64,000 bases of DNA from the NCBI RefSeq assembly GCF_027744825.2, contig NC_071340.1, forward strand, positions 11,296,001 through 11,360,000, read 5' to 3'. Each line of letters starts with the position of its first letter. Position 1 is the stretch's first letter. A program made the position numbers and the translations under genes. Source of the DNA: Synchiropus splendidus (lineage: Eukaryota > Chordata > Actinopteri > Syngnathiformes > Callionymidae). Under the pieces are notes generated by a model, which was not told the origin of the DNA, searched no databases, and saw only the letters and a program-made list of their open reading frames with translations. Of this stretch, positions 63,533 through 64,000 are shown piece after piece.

Positions 63533-63555
63533 TTTTTTTTTTTTTTTTTTTTTTT
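63533..63555. repeat. T23 homopolymer
   Basis: Uninterrupted run of 23 T followed by ACAATCC. No associated retroposon body is recognised. Confidence 0.95.
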
Positions 63556-64000
63556 ACAATCCAGTATTTTCCGTTGCAAAACATAATAATGCCGGAGAAC
63601 AGTCCCTTCTCCAGGAAGTCATTATTTATCTACGTTTGCGTCACCAGCCTTCTCATGAATAGCTGCCCTTATAAACGCCACATGTACATGTGCAGACGTG
63701 TTCTGTGAATGAAGTGCGGCAGTAAGAGGATCAATAGCTTTAGCTGGCTCCCTGCTGAAAGAACAGGCACACCTCTCACTCAGGGTCAGGACATCCCACT
63801 GACGGGAGCACACAGGGAGGAGGCAGAGTGACGAGGGAGGAAGGGCAGGGAGAGAAGAGGCTCTCTGTGTTTTTGTGACTTCATTTGGGAGGTTGAGAAA
63901 GGGCAGAGCGCTGCTAAAGATGCAAAGCAAGTGAGACGGAGGATGAAAGCAGGAGAGTGTGCGCCTAACATGCGGCGTCACACCGATGTGACCGTCATTA

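Overview
This window is vertebrate, almost certainly teleost fish, nuclear DNA. The basis is one recognisable vertebrate coding exon flanked by consensus splice signals, AT-rich non-coding sequence, and decayed copies of repeat families typical of ray-finned fish (an RTE/Rex3-like LINE, Tc1-like and hAT-like non-autonomous elements, SINE remnants, long TA microsatellites). There are no operons, CRISPR arrays or bacterial-type genes. The longest open frames apart from the exon do not resemble known proteins and are treated as chance.

The only confident gene content is on the + strand at 25078-25340. It is the alternative first coding exon of pde4d (cAMP-specific 3',5'-cyclic phosphodiesterase 4D) that encodes the unique N-terminus of the long isoform PDE4D5. 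It starts MAQQ, carries LNEDLVK-LRENLL, SPRNSPRLLRRMLL and KQRRFTVAHT, and ends two bases into a Cys codon at a GTGAGA donor. The UCR1, UCR2 and catalytic exons lie beyond the right edge. A likely 5'UTR/promoter occupies about 24350-25077 and may contain a 74-nt GT-AG intron (24970-25043).

Layout: 1-24350 is non-coding, either 5' flank of this promoter or an intron of longer pde4d isoforms. It holds a LINE 3' end with an 11-bp target-site duplication (805-1288), a 507-bp hAT-like element with an 8-bp duplication (6353-6859), a second probable hAT-like element (19200-19752), and a perfect 25-bp hairpin (12503-12556). From 25341 to 64000 is the partial intron after the D5 exon. It holds the most interesting signal, a strong polypyrimidine-AG joined directly to GTAAGT at 48778/48779. 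This is the signature of a recursive splice site (zero-length exon or RS-exon) in a long vertebrate intron. The same intron holds two further inverted repeats (36061-36199, 46037-46084), a CRE plus YY1-like motif pair (56330-56349), Tc1-like MITEs (47510-47990, 53738-53932), a GTGGGGACC-type repeat (37312-37600), fragments of LINEs and SINEs, and a (TA)47 tract (62789-62882).

Working model (inference): transcription starts near 24.4 kb. The D5 exon is spliced across a very long phase-2 intron to the shared FDV exon, possibly in two steps through the ratchet point at 48.78 kb. Because the intron is phase 2, keeping an exon that begins GTAAG gives NNG-TAA, an immediate stop, so inclusion would be a natural off-switch.
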